Below are positions 43,554 through 52,592 of a DNA stretch of 64,000 nt, one piece after another. Origin of the DNA: Flectobacillus longus. GTDB lineage: Bacteria; Bacteroidota; Bacteroidia; Cytophagales; Spirosomataceae. Position 1 is the stretch's first letter; every line of letters starts with the position of its first letter. Under the pieces are notes generated by a model, which was given only the letters and a program-made list of their open reading frames with translations, did no database searches and had not been told where the DNA came from. The position numbers and the translations under genes were made by a program. Where the stretch lies: NCBI RefSeq assembly GCF_030056705.1, contig NZ_JASHIC010000006.1, forward strand, positions 124,001 to 188,000. Direction: 5' to 3'.

Positions 43554-46508
43554 CTACTCTAATAAAGCTATTACATCATCTTTACTCAAAGATTTCACAA
43601 AATGCTCTTCAGTTGTAATAAGCTCTGAGGCTAATTTTTGTTTGTTTTGTTGTAATGATAAAATCTTTTCTTCTACTGTATTTTTGGTAATAAACTTATA
43701 GGTAAATACCGTTTTTACTTGCCCAATTCGGTGAGCCCTATCTACCGCTTGCGCTTCAATAGCGGGATTCCACCACGGATCTAAAATAAACACATAATCC
43801 GCTGCGGTAAGATTGAGCCCTAAACCTCCCGCTTTTAATGAAATGAGGAAGATTTTCACATCATCATTTTGTTGAAATAACTCTACTTGTGCTTGGCGGT
43901 CGTAGGTACTTCCATCCAGATAAGCGTATTGGCGATTTTCTTTGTCGAGGCGCTCTCTAAACAAATCCAAGTGCTTTACAAATTGGCTAAAAATCAAAAC
44001 TTTATGTCCCTCTTCCAGGACTGTTTCGAGTTTTTCTAATACATCATCTAATTTGCCAGAATCGCCATCGTACTCGTGATCGGTAAGGCGTGGGTGATTA
44101 GCAATCTGGCGAAGTTTAGTCAAGCCTTGCAAAACAACCATTTGAGATTTTGCCATCCCTTCGGTATCGATATGCTCCAAGATTAGATTACGATAGTAGG
44201 ATTTTGCCTCTTCGTATTCTTTTTCCTGTAATTCGGTCATTTTTGCATAATGGATACTTTCGATTTTGGGAGGCAATTCGGTTGCCACTTGAGATTTATG
44301 CCTTCTCAGCATAAAGGGCTTGATAATCGAATAAAGGCGCTGTATTTTGAGTTCATCACTTTTCTTTTCAATCGGAATTTGAAATTCGTTTTTGAAAAAA
44401 TGTTGCGTACCCAACAACCCTGGATTAACAAAGGTCATTTGTGACCATAAATCCATTGTACTATTTTCGAGCGGAGTGCCAGTCAATACCAGCCTATGTC
44501 GAGTATTCAATTGCATAACAGCTTTGGTAATAAACGACGAAGGGTTTTTGATAGACTGAGATTCATCTAAAATGGCGTAATGAAAACGATAATTTTTGAG
44601 AATATCTATATCAATTCGTACGATGCCATACGAAGTCAAAACCACATCATAATTGTCAAATTGCTCGATATTTTTATCACGATAAGTACCTGTATAGGTC
44701 AAAACCTTAAGTTCTGGAGCAAATTTACGTGCTTCGGCCTCCCAGTTATAAATTAGGGAAGTAGGCATGACCAATAACGATGGACTGGCAACACCACTTT
44801 CTTTTTGAGACTGCAAAAGTGCCAAAGTTTGAACCGTTTTTCCCAAACCCATATCATCCGCCAAGCAACCACCGAAGTTGTAATCATTCAAAAAGCGCAT
44901 CCAATCATAGCCTGCTTTTTGGTAGGGGCGAAGGTTCCCAGCAAAACCTTTGGGAACGCTATACTCTTGAATTTCTTCAAAATCACGGAGTTTTTGCAGT
45001 TTTCGGCTCATGATTGTTGTTGCTAACGAATCACGTTCCATATCTTGCACCAAAGACAAATGATGTTTTTTTAGAATAAAACCATCATTGTGATGATGCT
45101 CAACAAAGGCAAATAGTTCTGAGTATTGCGTAAACCATACCTCTGGAATAACCGCAATTTCGCCATTGGGTAAAGCAAATTCTTTCTTTCGCTGAAGAAT
45201 CAAATTGCGGAGTTTTAGGAATGGTATTTCAAAATCTCCAAATTTTACCAAAGTATGAATATCAAACCAGTCGTTGCCTTCAGTGATGGTAACCTCGATT
45301 TTAGAATAACCCAAAAAGTATTTCTTTCCGTCAGATTCTACTTGTTGTGAGATTTCAAATCCAGCTTCGATTAATTGTGGATAACTAGCCTGTAGCCAAG
45401 AAAAAGCTTCCGTTTTAGGTAAAAGCATTTTACCGTTTTGGAGACTCATTCCCAAACTTTGCAACACTTTTAACTTCTCTTTTTCTAATGGTAAATCTCT
45501 TTTTACTTTATGGAAAATATAGTCATCGCCCTTCTTTTCCATACTTACATTGGACGACGCCGAGAAACTATCAAATCGGAAAGTATATTTTCCGTACTGA
45601 AAGGCCAGACTCAAAACAACTTGTGTTTCGCTTGTATCCTCTTCTGTCGCATTGGAATCGCTATCAACAAGTACCAATTGGTTTTTAACTTTCTGTTCAG
45701 AAATACTCAAAACAGGCACACAACGATAATTTTCGGAGTGTATATCAAATCCTTTAGCATAAACATCGAACATAGTGATGATTGACGTCACGAACTTTCG
45801 ATAATAATCCTCCTCTATACTCTTAGGAATTATAATAAATTTCTTTTTGAGAAAAGGACGCAGTTTTTTTCCATCGACATCTTTTTCAAAGTGATATAAC
45901 TTATTCTCCAAAATCATCCATGCTGGTTCTTCACAAACGATAAAAGCATTTTTGTACTGAAAATCCACTTTCAGTCCATCATATTTAATCGTTGGAAAAT
46001 AGTGTGTATTATCAGTATTTCGCATAAAATGAAAAAGAACTGTTGCCTTATCAGACAATACATCCACTTTTTGCCACACAGGATTACCATCGCTTCCCAT
46101 AATGAAAAGCTGCTTGTTGAGCAACAAAGGCATGATTTCAGCTTTTACGCGCTCGATATAGTCAGTGATAAGCTCTTGTAAAGCTTTATCACCTTTTTGA
46201 GGGTCGTATGTTTTTAAAAAAAAATCTACAATAGTCCGTTTTTTTGTTCCACCAAATTTTTTGAAGATAGCATCCTGCTGAATTGAGTCGATTAGTTTGA
46301 CCAACTTAAAATCATTTTCATCGGGTTGATATTCGTTAAGTCCTTCACAAAATTCACGGATATTTTTAGTAGAAATATTTTGATTCAATAAAGTAAGTTC
46401 GCCTTTGGCGTCCAATTGTACTACAAAAGCCTCAAATAAATATCCAAGATACTCATGGCTTAGTATCGTATAGATAATTTGAAAAGGCTGTATTGTAGAA
46501 ACTTTCAT
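43554..46508 (-). CDS. SNF2-family DEAD/DEAH helicase
   Basis: 984 aa. The N-terminal half (1-520) is beta-rich and typical of bacterial SNF2 proteins without a SWIM zinc motif that I can see. The ATPase core has LRPYQKAGYDWMRFL, Walker A DDMGLGKT (near residue 551), Walker B ILDESQSIKNP (DESQ rather than the more usual DEAQ/DEAH), LVLTGTPLENS, and the C-terminal helicase motif VDRAHRIGQ. It likely remodels protein-DNA complexes. It is convergent with batA, 12 nt apart. Confidence 0.92.
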   Translation of the reverse strand: MKVSTIQPFQIIYTILSHEYLGYLFEAFVVQLDAKGELTLLNQNISTKNIREFCEGLNEYQPDENDFKLVKLIDSIQQDAIFKKFGGTKKRTIVDFFLKTYDPQKGDKALQELITDYIERVKAEIMPLLLNKQLFIMGSDGNPVWQKVDVLSDKATVLFHFMRNTDNTHYFPTIKYDGLKVDFQYKNAFIVCEEPAWMILENKLYHFEKDVDGKKLRPFLKKKFIIIPKSIEEDYYRKFVTSIITMFDVYAKGFDIHSENYRCVPVLSISEQKVKNQLVLVDSDSNATEEDTSETQVVLSLAFQYGKYTFRFDSFSASSNVSMEKKGDDYIFHKVKRDLPLEKEKLKVLQSLGMSLQNGKMLLPKTEAFSWLQASYPQLIEAGFEISQQVESDGKKYFLGYSKIEVTITEGNDWFDIHTLVKFGDFEIPFLKLRNLILQRKKEFALPNGEIAVIPEVWFTQYSELFAFVEHHHNDGFILKKHHLSLVQDMERDSLATTIMSRKLQKLRDFEEIQEYSVPKGFAGNLRPYQKAGYDWMRFLNDYNFGGCLADDMGLGKTVQTLALLQSQKESGVASPSLLVMPTSLIYNWEAEARKFAPELKVLTYTGTYRDKNIEQFDNYDVVLTSYGIVRIDIDILKNYRFHYAILDESQSIKNPSSFITKAVMQLNTRHRLVLTGTPLENSTMDLWSQMTFVNPGLLGTQHFFKNEFQIPIEKKSDELKIQRLYSIIKPFMLRRHKSQVATELPPKIESIHYAKMTELQEKEYEEAKSYYRNLILEHIDTEGMAKSQMVVLQGLTKLRQIANHPRLTDHEYDGDSGKLDDVLEKLETVLEEGHKVLIFSQFVKHLDLFRERLDKENRQYAYLDGSTYDRQAQVELFQQNDDVKIFLISLKAGGLGLNLTAADYVFILDPWWNPAIEAQAVDRAHRIGQVKTVFTYKFITKNTVEEKILSLQQNKQKLASELITTEEHFVKSLSKDDVIALLE

Positions 46509-46986
46509 ACGATTTACAAGTTGTTTAAGTCTTTGAGGGCTCTCAAAGACATCTGTTAATGTTATAAACTTTAAGCTGACTGGTTCTCAGTAAGGAAGAT
46601 AAAACCTATCAAACTCATTTTAGTAGCTTCGGAGGCGAATAGCTACAATCAATCTTAAAATCTTTGGCAGTTGATGAAAATTTTGGCTATTAGGTTTATT
46701 GGTATTTAAAAAGGTATTTGACAGTCATATAATCGTTTTCTTCACATTTAGAAAGCTTTCAAAAGTAGTGTATTAAACTCAAAACGATTAAATTCTGAAT
46801 TTGTCTGAATAGTAAATATAAATAAAATCAATTAAATAGCACGAATTATAGCACTAATTTGAGTTTATGGAAACAGTTTTTGTATTTCTAAAAAATCAAT
46901 AGCTATCGGTATAAAGAATAAATCCCTGCAAAAGGATTTCTTTTACAGGGATTTGGGCACTCACCTTCTTAAGTTATACGCAATGA
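46509..46986. other. Long intergenic region with two hairpins and a terminator
   Basis: 478 nt. GTCTTTGAG-GGCT-CTCAAAGAC (46529-46550) is a tight 9-bp hairpin 20 nt upstream of the SNF2 start codon; GTAGCT...AGCTAC (46623-46646) is a second one. The TPR-gene terminator is at 46921-46953. No ORF, promoter match or known RNA was recognised; a small RNA or leader element is possible. Confidence 0.5.
46921..46953 (-). terminator. Terminator of the 403-aa TPR gene
   Basis: AATCCCTG...CAGGGATT with inner AAAAG/CTTTT pairing; T-rich sequence follows on the minus strand (complement of 46905-46920). Confidence 0.65.
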
Positions 46987-48198
46987 TTATCTACTCTTAC
47001 GGCGTAATTTTTTAGTTTCAGAAATCAACTTTTTAGCTTCATCATGCTGGCTAGATTTACGTTCGGAGTCGTCCAATACTTCTTTAAAATAATCAATAGC
47101 CTTGTCATAATCTTTCTCCATTGAGGCTATTTTACCTAAAGTTAGTTTCGACGAAAGGTAATATCCAGATTTTGTCGAGTTGGTTAATGTGGCAAAATCG
47201 ATGGTTTTTTGGTAATATTTCTTAGCCTCTGTATAATCACGGTTATAATTGAAGGCATAATAACCCAAAATATAACTGGCATAGCGTCCACTTACGCCTT
47301 CGTAGCCAGGATAATGCTCCTCGATTTTTTGTAAAATGCTTTTGGCTTCTTTCTCTGCCTCAGCCACACGACCTGCTACAAATGCCGAGCGCGCGTGGAA
47401 TCGATGAAAAAATGGATTGTCAGGATAAGTCTCATGTGTGTATTTTGACAACTCATAGGCCTTCTCATTCATGTTCTCCATCCCATAAATCTGAAGTAAG
47501 AAATAGCGAGCTTCAGTACGAGTATAAAAAGCATTATAGCTCACCTTTTCGAGTTGGCCAATACCTTTGGGTTTATCACCTTTCGGAAATAGCCAAAGCA
47601 CAGGGCGGAGCAATGGGTAATTATCTTTGACATACTGGAAGTAATAATTGTACAAACCATCGCCAAACATCAGCTCTGGACTAAAATCCGAGAAACTTCT
47701 TGACTTATCTAAGTATTTTAAGGCATTTTTTGCTGCTAATGTCGCCTTTGTCCAATGTTTACGCTCTGAATGCAAACGTCCTTTAAATGCATACGCTGCT
47801 GCCATAAAAAAGGCTGCTTCGGGGTTTTCGGTATCGTCCCAAATCAATTCGGCTTTTCTGATACTTTCGTCCATATATTCCAAACACTTTTCGTCATAAA
47901 GTACGTTGTCAGTATTTGGTACAATTTTCCACCATTCCATCAATCCCAACAAAAAATCAGGTAGGGGATGATTAGGATGTTTGATTTTCAAATAATTAAA
48001 TTCTCTTTCTGCTTCGTAAAATTTAAAATTATACATGTGATTGATGGCCGTGGTAGCCTCAATCTGCACCTCTGTAGTCAGCAAAAGCATTCCTTTCGAA
48101 CGCTCTTGTTCGGCTTTTTCGGTATCTTTCCACCATTGAGCTTGGCTCGTATTGATGAGCAATAATACACTACACAAAAAAGCAATTAGGGACTTCAT
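46987..48198 (-). CDS. Exported tetratricopeptide repeat protein
   Basis: 403 aa from ATG 48198; GTG 48207 would add three residues. Signal peptide of about 20 residues (SLIAFLCSVLLLINTSQAQ). TPR-like helices cover most of the chain (for example YILGYYAFNYNRDYTEAKKY, LGKIASMEKDYDKAIDYFKE). Basic C-terminus. It probably serves as a periplasmic or outer-membrane-associated scaffold; no partner is clear from context. Confidence 0.82.
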   Translation of the reverse strand: MKSLIAFLCSVLLLINTSQAQWWKDTEKAEQERSKGMLLLTTEVQIEATTAINHMYNFKFYEAEREFNYLKIKHPNHPLPDFLLGLMEWWKIVPNTDNVLYDEKCLEYMDESIRKAELIWDDTENPEAAFFMAAAYAFKGRLHSERKHWTKATLAAKNALKYLDKSRSFSDFSPELMFGDGLYNYYFQYVKDNYPLLRPVLWLFPKGDKPKGIGQLEKVSYNAFYTRTEARYFLLQIYGMENMNEKAYELSKYTHETYPDNPFFHRFHARSAFVAGRVAEAEKEAKSILQKIEEHYPGYEGVSGRYASYILGYYAFNYNRDYTEAKKYYQKTIDFATLTNSTKSGYYLSSKLTLGKIASMEKDYDKAIDYFKEVLDDSERKSSQHDEAKKLISETKKLRRKSR

Positions 48199-48244
48199 AG
48201 TATTCACTTGGCTTGGTTGATTGAGTTGGTTTATTTTTCGGATT

Positions 48245-48252
48245 CAAAATTA
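48245..48252 (-). promoter_or_regulatory. -7 box for the 403-aa TPR gene
   Basis: Minus-strand TAATTTTG, 47 nt upstream of the ATG at 48198. Confidence 0.4.
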
Positions 48253-48488
48253 TCACACTTTTGAAGATATATCGTCCTGTTATCCACAATTAGTCGGTGA
48301 ATATTGGGATTAACCCTTCCTTAGGCATACAACAATCAGTGGGAGGCTTGCAAGCTACTCAAGTAGTTAACGTAAATCTTATTTGAAATATTAAAAACTA
48401 ATTAAAAAATTTCTTCAAAATCTTGAATATTGCCTGATAGACAGTAATTTCACTTTTTGATTTATTCTATTATAACGAGACCAATCCG

Positions 48489-49034
48489 ATGAAACCAATC
48501 ATCCAACTTCACGACAAGCAGTTCGAAATTTTTATTAAGCAAGAAATCATTGAGGATAAAATACGCCGAATGGCACAAGAAATCAGTAAAGATTATGAAG
48601 GTAAATGCCCGATTTTCTTAGCGATTTTGAATGGATCTTTTCTATTTGCTGCCGAGCTCATGAAGTCTGTATCTATCGATTGTGAAATCACGTTCTTACG
48701 TGTTTCATCTTATCACTCGACCACTTCGACAGGAAAAATAACAGAAGTATTAGGTTTAAAAGAGGACATCACTGATCGTGATGTAATTATTCTTGAAGAT
48801 ATTATCGATACAGGGCTTACAATGGACAAAATACAGGAACAACTATTAGGTAAAAATCCTAAATCTCTAAAAGTTGCATCTTTATTCCAAAAACCAGAAG
48901 CACTCAAAACGCCGATTGACATAGCCTATTTGGGCTTTGAGCTTGAAAATCGTTTTGTATTAGGTTACGGACTAGACTATGATGGTTTAGGAAGAAATTT
49001 ACCAGATTTGTACGTTTTACATGAAACAAAATAG
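48489..49034 (+). CDS. hpt: Hypoxanthine phosphoribosyltransferase
   Basis: 181 aa. Salvages hypoxanthine/guanine using PRPP. ILNGSFLFAAELMKSV near the N-terminus, the PRPP-binding motif VIILEDIIDTGLTM (about 92-105) and FVLGYGLDYDGLGRNLPDLYVL at the C-terminus are typical. Single gene. Confidence 0.95.
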   Translation: MKPIIQLHDKQFEIFIKQEIIEDKIRRMAQEISKDYEGKCPIFLAILNGSFLFAAELMKSVSIDCEITFLRVSSYHSTTSTGKITEVLGLKEDITDRDVIILEDIIDTGLTMDKIQEQLLGKNPKSLKVASLFQKPEALKTPIDIAYLGFELENRFVLGYGLDYDGLGRNLPDLYVLHETK

Positions 49035-49116
49035 GCTTGTCAGGTAATTTTCCACAGATATTTAGTGGGTTGTGAATTGTGAATTAGTGATTTTATAAAA
49101 TTTGTGTTTTAGCATG

Positions 49117-49198
49117 AGAGACACAAATCATTAGTCTCTATGTGTAAAATTCAAATAAAAATATTCACTAATTCGCAATTCACTCATTCACCATTACC
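49117..49198. repeat. Dispersed palindrome-headed 3'-end repeat, copy C (degenerate)
   Basis: AGAGACACAAATCATTAGTC head, then TAAAATTCAAATAAAAATAT and a CACTCATTCACC tail. It is a diverged relative of copies A and B and again directly abuts the 3' end of a minus-strand gene (serS). Confidence 0.5.
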
Positions 49199-50469
49199 TA
49201 CGCAATTATATCAAATCCACAGTATGGTACCAATGCTTTTGGAATACGAATACCTTCTGGTGTTTGGTTATTTTCGAGAATAGCTGCCAAAATACGTGGT
49301 AAAGCCAATGCCGAACCATTAAGCGTATGCAACAACTGAGACTTTCCTTCTGTTTTCATACGAAGTTTCAAACGGTTAGCTTGGTATGTTTCGAAGTTAG
49401 ATACAGAACTAACCTCCAACCAACGTTTTTGTGCACCAGAGAATACTTCCATATCGTACGTCAAAGCAGATGTGAAGCTCATATCACCACCACAAAGACG
49501 AAGCACACGGTATGGCAATTCTAACTTTTGCAACAAACCTTGTACGTGCAATGACATTTCTTCCAAAGCAGCATAAGAATTTTCAGGCTTTTCGATACGT
49601 ACAATTTCTACTTTATCGAATTGGTGCAAGCGGTTTAGTCCACGAACATGAGCGCCCCAAGATCCCGCCTCACGACGGAAACATGGTGTATAACCTGCGT
49701 TTTTAACAGGCAATTCTGCTTCTTGCAAAATCACATCACGATACAAGTTGGTAATAGGCACCTCAGCCGTTGGAATCAAATACAAATCATCTACAGTTGC
49801 ATGGTACATTTGTCCATCCTTATCAGGTAATTGACCAGTACCAAAGCCAGAATCCTTGTTAATCAAGATAGGAGGTTGTACTTCGGCGTAACCCGCAGCA
49901 ATAGCTTCGTCCAAGAAAAAGTTAATCAACGCACGTTGGATACGAGCACCTTTTCCTTTATACACTGGGAAACCAGCCCCTGTGATTTTATTTCCTAATT
50001 CGAAATCAATAATATCGTATTTCTTAATCAAGTCCCAGTGAGCCAAAGCGTCTTCAGCAAGAGTTGGGATAGTACCATTTTCAAGAATTACCTCATTTTC
50101 TTCTGGCGTTTTACCTTCAGGAACACTGCTATGTGGTAAGTTTGGCAAAGTTACCAATACCTCATAAAGCTCAGATTCGATAGATTTTAGCGTCTCATCC
50201 AATTCTTTAGAGCGAGTTTTCAAGGTAGAAGTTTCAGCTTTAGCAGCTTCGGCTTCTTCTTTTTTACCAGCTTTCATCAAACCGCCAATCTCTTTGGCCA
50301 AAGCGTTTGATTTAGCAAGAGTGGAGTCTAACTCATTTTGGGTTTCGCGACGCTTATCATCCAACGCGATGATTTGCTCAACGGCTTCTTCAGCATTTTT
50401 AAAATGCTTCTTTTTCAAGCCAGCAATAGTGGCTTCTTTGTTTTCCTTGATTTGTTGAATTTGTAACAT
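49198..50469 (-). CDS. serS: Serine--tRNA ligase
   Basis: 423 aa class II synthetase. N-terminal coiled-coil arm (about 30-105) that binds tRNA-Ser; motif 2 in TPCFRREAGSWGAHVRGLNR; motif 3 in LNGSALALPRILAAILENNQ. Complete. It starts 16 nt downstream of the DUF4435 gene stop, with no visible promoter in that gap, so it is likely transcribed through from that operon or from a promoter inside it. Confidence 0.97.
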   Translation of the reverse strand: MLQIQQIKENKEATIAGLKKKHFKNAEEAVEQIIALDDKRRETQNELDSTLAKSNALAKEIGGLMKAGKKEEAEAAKAETSTLKTRSKELDETLKSIESELYEVLVTLPNLPHSSVPEGKTPEENEVILENGTIPTLAEDALAHWDLIKKYDIIDFELGNKITGAGFPVYKGKGARIQRALINFFLDEAIAAGYAEVQPPILINKDSGFGTGQLPDKDGQMYHATVDDLYLIPTAEVPITNLYRDVILQEAELPVKNAGYTPCFRREAGSWGAHVRGLNRLHQFDKVEIVRIEKPENSYAALEEMSLHVQGLLQKLELPYRVLRLCGGDMSFTSALTYDMEVFSGAQKRWLEVSSVSNFETYQANRLKLRMKTEGKSQLLHTLNGSALALPRILAAILENNQTPEGIRIPKALVPYCGFDIIA

Positions 50470-50485
50470 GGATTCTAATTATATA

Positions 50486-51331
50486 CTAGCGATATATGAC
50501 ACAGTTGTTTTGCAAAGCCCAGTTGGAGGTATCCCGAAATAGCTGAGTTTGTTTGAAATGCTCAAGGCTGTAGCTAATGCGACATTGAGCAGCAATATTT
50601 TTTTCACTTATATCTTTACCATTTCCTGAACAGAAAAATGCTAAAACTTTCATAAAATCATGCCCGTTGCATACTTGAAGCAAATTATGAGAGTCGTGAT
50701 ACAAGGCTTTTACACCACTTATAATACTTTCAATATTTCTATTCTTTGCATTGGGAGAAAATGCAAGTATTTTTTCTATTATTTGCGTTTCCCCATAAAC
50801 TATCAAAGATTCTTTATCAACAAAGTTGCTAATATTTAAAGGAGAAAATCTAAACTCGCATTCATTTCTTTCATTATACCACCTCAAATACCCAATAAAT
50901 TGGATTGCATTCAGGAGTTTTGTTACAAACTCATTCATTTCACTATACCTAATAGTTCCATTGTATTCACTAATTACTGAATAAATTGCATCCTTATTTG
51001 CCACAATCATCATTTCTTCATCGTGGTAATCCGAAAGAAACAAATTACTGTAAGTACTTTTTATCCCTTCCAAATGTAAAAAATCAGCATCTCTGATACC
51101 CATCAGCTTTGATTTATTACTTAGTAGTTTTATACCTTGCTCTAAAGAGTTTTTTCCGCCAGGAATGTATTCTACCTTTGTAATATCAGGATAAAAGAAT
51201 TTTCGATAAAATCTCACATCACTTTCCCCTTCCAGTAAAATAAATACTTTCTCTTTATTTAAAGGGTGAGACATATCGAGGCGTAGTTCTGTTATTTTTT
51301 GGGCAGGTGTAATGTCTTCTTTTTTCATCAC
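50486..51331 (-). CDS. DUF4435 (Toprim/OLD-like) protein, PARIS AriB-like effector
   Basis: 281 aa. The N-terminal part shows a Toprim-like acidic set: ILLEGESDVRFYRKF (E34, D38), then GIRDADFLH (D81, D83) and DYHDEEMMIV, the usual DUF4435 blocks. The C-terminal half (120-281) is helical. It starts 5 nt after the AAA ATPase gene. In PARIS anti-phage systems an ATPase (AriA) holds a DUF4435 nuclease (AriB) that is released on sensing an anti-restriction protein and cleaves tRNA. Assignment to PARIS rather than a related AAA/DUF4435 pair is inference. Confidence 0.72.
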   Translation of the reverse strand: MMKKEDITPAQKITELRLDMSHPLNKEKVFILLEGESDVRFYRKFFYPDITKVEYIPGGKNSLEQGIKLLSNKSKLMGIRDADFLHLEGIKSTYSNLFLSDYHDEEMMIVANKDAIYSVISEYNGTIRYSEMNEFVTKLLNAIQFIGYLRWYNERNECEFRFSPLNISNFVDKESLIVYGETQIIEKILAFSPNAKNRNIESIISGVKALYHDSHNLLQVCNGHDFMKVLAFFCSGNGKDISEKNIAAQCRISYSLEHFKQTQLFRDTSNWALQNNCVIYR

Positions 51332-51336
51332 AATGA

Positions 51337-52497
51337 TTAAGTTTCTAAATTAAATACTAAGTCCCATCTATCATTGATAATTTGCGGCGAATGTGTCGCT
51401 ATAATGACTTGCATTTTCTGAAGCTTCATTATTTGCAAAATGTCGTTCAAAAAACCTTTTTGCCAAGTCACATGTAACGAAAGCTCCGGTTCGTCTATTA
51501 GTACTAACGTATTTAGGGTAGTCTTAAAGATTAGCTCGTATAACATCACAACCTCATGTTGTTCGCCAGATGAAAGTTCTGTTAATTTTAATTCTTTACC
51601 TTTATTGGTAATAAAAACAAATCCCTTTTTTCGGTCTATCTTAATCGTTTTATAAATAAATCGACTACTGTTTAAGATACTGGTAAAAAGCTCTAACCTT
51701 GCCAACAATCCCTCAAAAACTTTAATCTTATCTTCTGAATCTTTCAAATAAACTAACAGCACATTAGCATTCCTTTCATCATAGATTGGTATTTCTTGAA
51801 TACTTTCCATAAGCCCAAAAGATTGAAGTTTTTCATGTTTCATTCTAAGTATTCTGAAACGATTATTAAACTCTTCAATTGATATTTTTTCGTTTTCAGT
51901 AAGTAATCTTTTGGGAAAAGTACTATCTATTTGCTGATTGATAATATAAGACTGCTGTGTATATCTATCTAGTAATCCTTTTAATTCAATAGCACATCTA
52001 TGAATCGTATCGATTGTCAATTCTTCTTCATCTTGATCTAATAAATTGCCACTTACAAAGAGTGAACTTCTATTAATTAATCGTTGCTCTTTAATAAGGT
52101 GAACTTTGGGCGACTCTAAAACTTCATTCAGTTTTTGATAAAAAATTGATAACTGATTGTCTTGTTCCTCAGCACTAAAAAGTTTATTAATATTTTGTTC
52201 TAGTTTATAATTAGCTAAAACAATATCATGTTTTTCTAATTGTAGTAATACATAATCTTGATCTTTCACTAGGGAAAGTTTGGTCTTATCTTCGGTTTCT
52301 ATCAAAATACTCCCAAAAACCAGAGTTTGAAAAAACGCAAGATTATTATTAAACAAACTATCAATGATATTCAAAATCATAGTCTTTCCAAAACCATTTG
52401 GTCCTGTAATAATAGACAAGCTCTCTTCATTATGAAGAGGAATAGAATAATCAAATATGTCGAAAAGGCCTTTTATTTCGATTTTTGATAGTTTCAT
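51337..52497 (-). CDS. AAA/ABC-type ATPase, PARIS AriA-like sensor
   Basis: 386 aa SMC/ABC-like ATPase without transmembrane segments. Walker A GPNGFGKT (32-39), signature LSSGEQ (308-313), Walker B LVLIDEPE (331-338) and switch His in ATHSPQ (367-372), with a helical insert (about 100-290) between. It pairs with the following DUF4435 gene, as in PARIS and other defence pairs. It seems rather short for AriA. AT-rich like its partner, and inserted between lysC and serS, which suggests acquisition. A -7 box lies 24 nt upstream. Confidence 0.75.
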   Translation of the reverse strand: MKLSKIEIKGLFDIFDYSIPLHNEESLSIITGPNGFGKTMILNIIDSLFNNNLAFFQTLVFGSILIETEDKTKLSLVKDQDYVLLQLEKHDIVLANYKLEQNINKLFSAEEQDNQLSIFYQKLNEVLESPKVHLIKEQRLINRSSLFVSGNLLDQDEEELTIDTIHRCAIELKGLLDRYTQQSYIINQQIDSTFPKRLLTENEKISIEEFNNRFRILRMKHEKLQSFGLMESIQEIPIYDERNANVLLVYLKDSEDKIKVFEGLLARLELFTSILNSSRFIYKTIKIDRKKGFVFITNKGKELKLTELSSGEQHEVVMLYELIFKTTLNTLVLIDEPELSLHVTWQKGFLNDILQIMKLQKMQVIIATHSPQIINDRWDLVFNLET

Positions 52498-52520
52498 TTG
52501 CTTTTATTTTTTTGTGAGAA

Positions 52521-52528
52521 CAAAGATA
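52521..52528 (-). promoter_or_regulatory. -7 box of the AAA/DUF4435 operon, overlapping the lysC terminator
   Basis: Minus-strand TATCTTTG follows the T-tract of the lysC terminator without a gap; the expected -33 region falls in the hairpin itself. Start codon 24 nt downstream. Confidence 0.5.
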
Positions 52529-52533
52529 AAAAA

Positions 52534-52570
52534 AATAGCCGTGGCGTAAGCTTCTGACGACACGGCTATT
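52534..52570 (-). terminator. lysC terminator
   Basis: AATAGCCGTG / CACGGCTATT, 10-bp perfect stem, 17-nt loop, followed by a 7-T tract on the minus strand; 22 nt past the lysC stop. Confidence 0.8.
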
Positions 52571-52592
52571 AGTATTTATTGCTTTTTATCAC

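Noticed and set aside
48280-48288. Isolated DnaA box TTATCCACA (and TTTTCCACA at 49048-49056)
   Set aside because: Single sites without clustering; not treated as origin elements.
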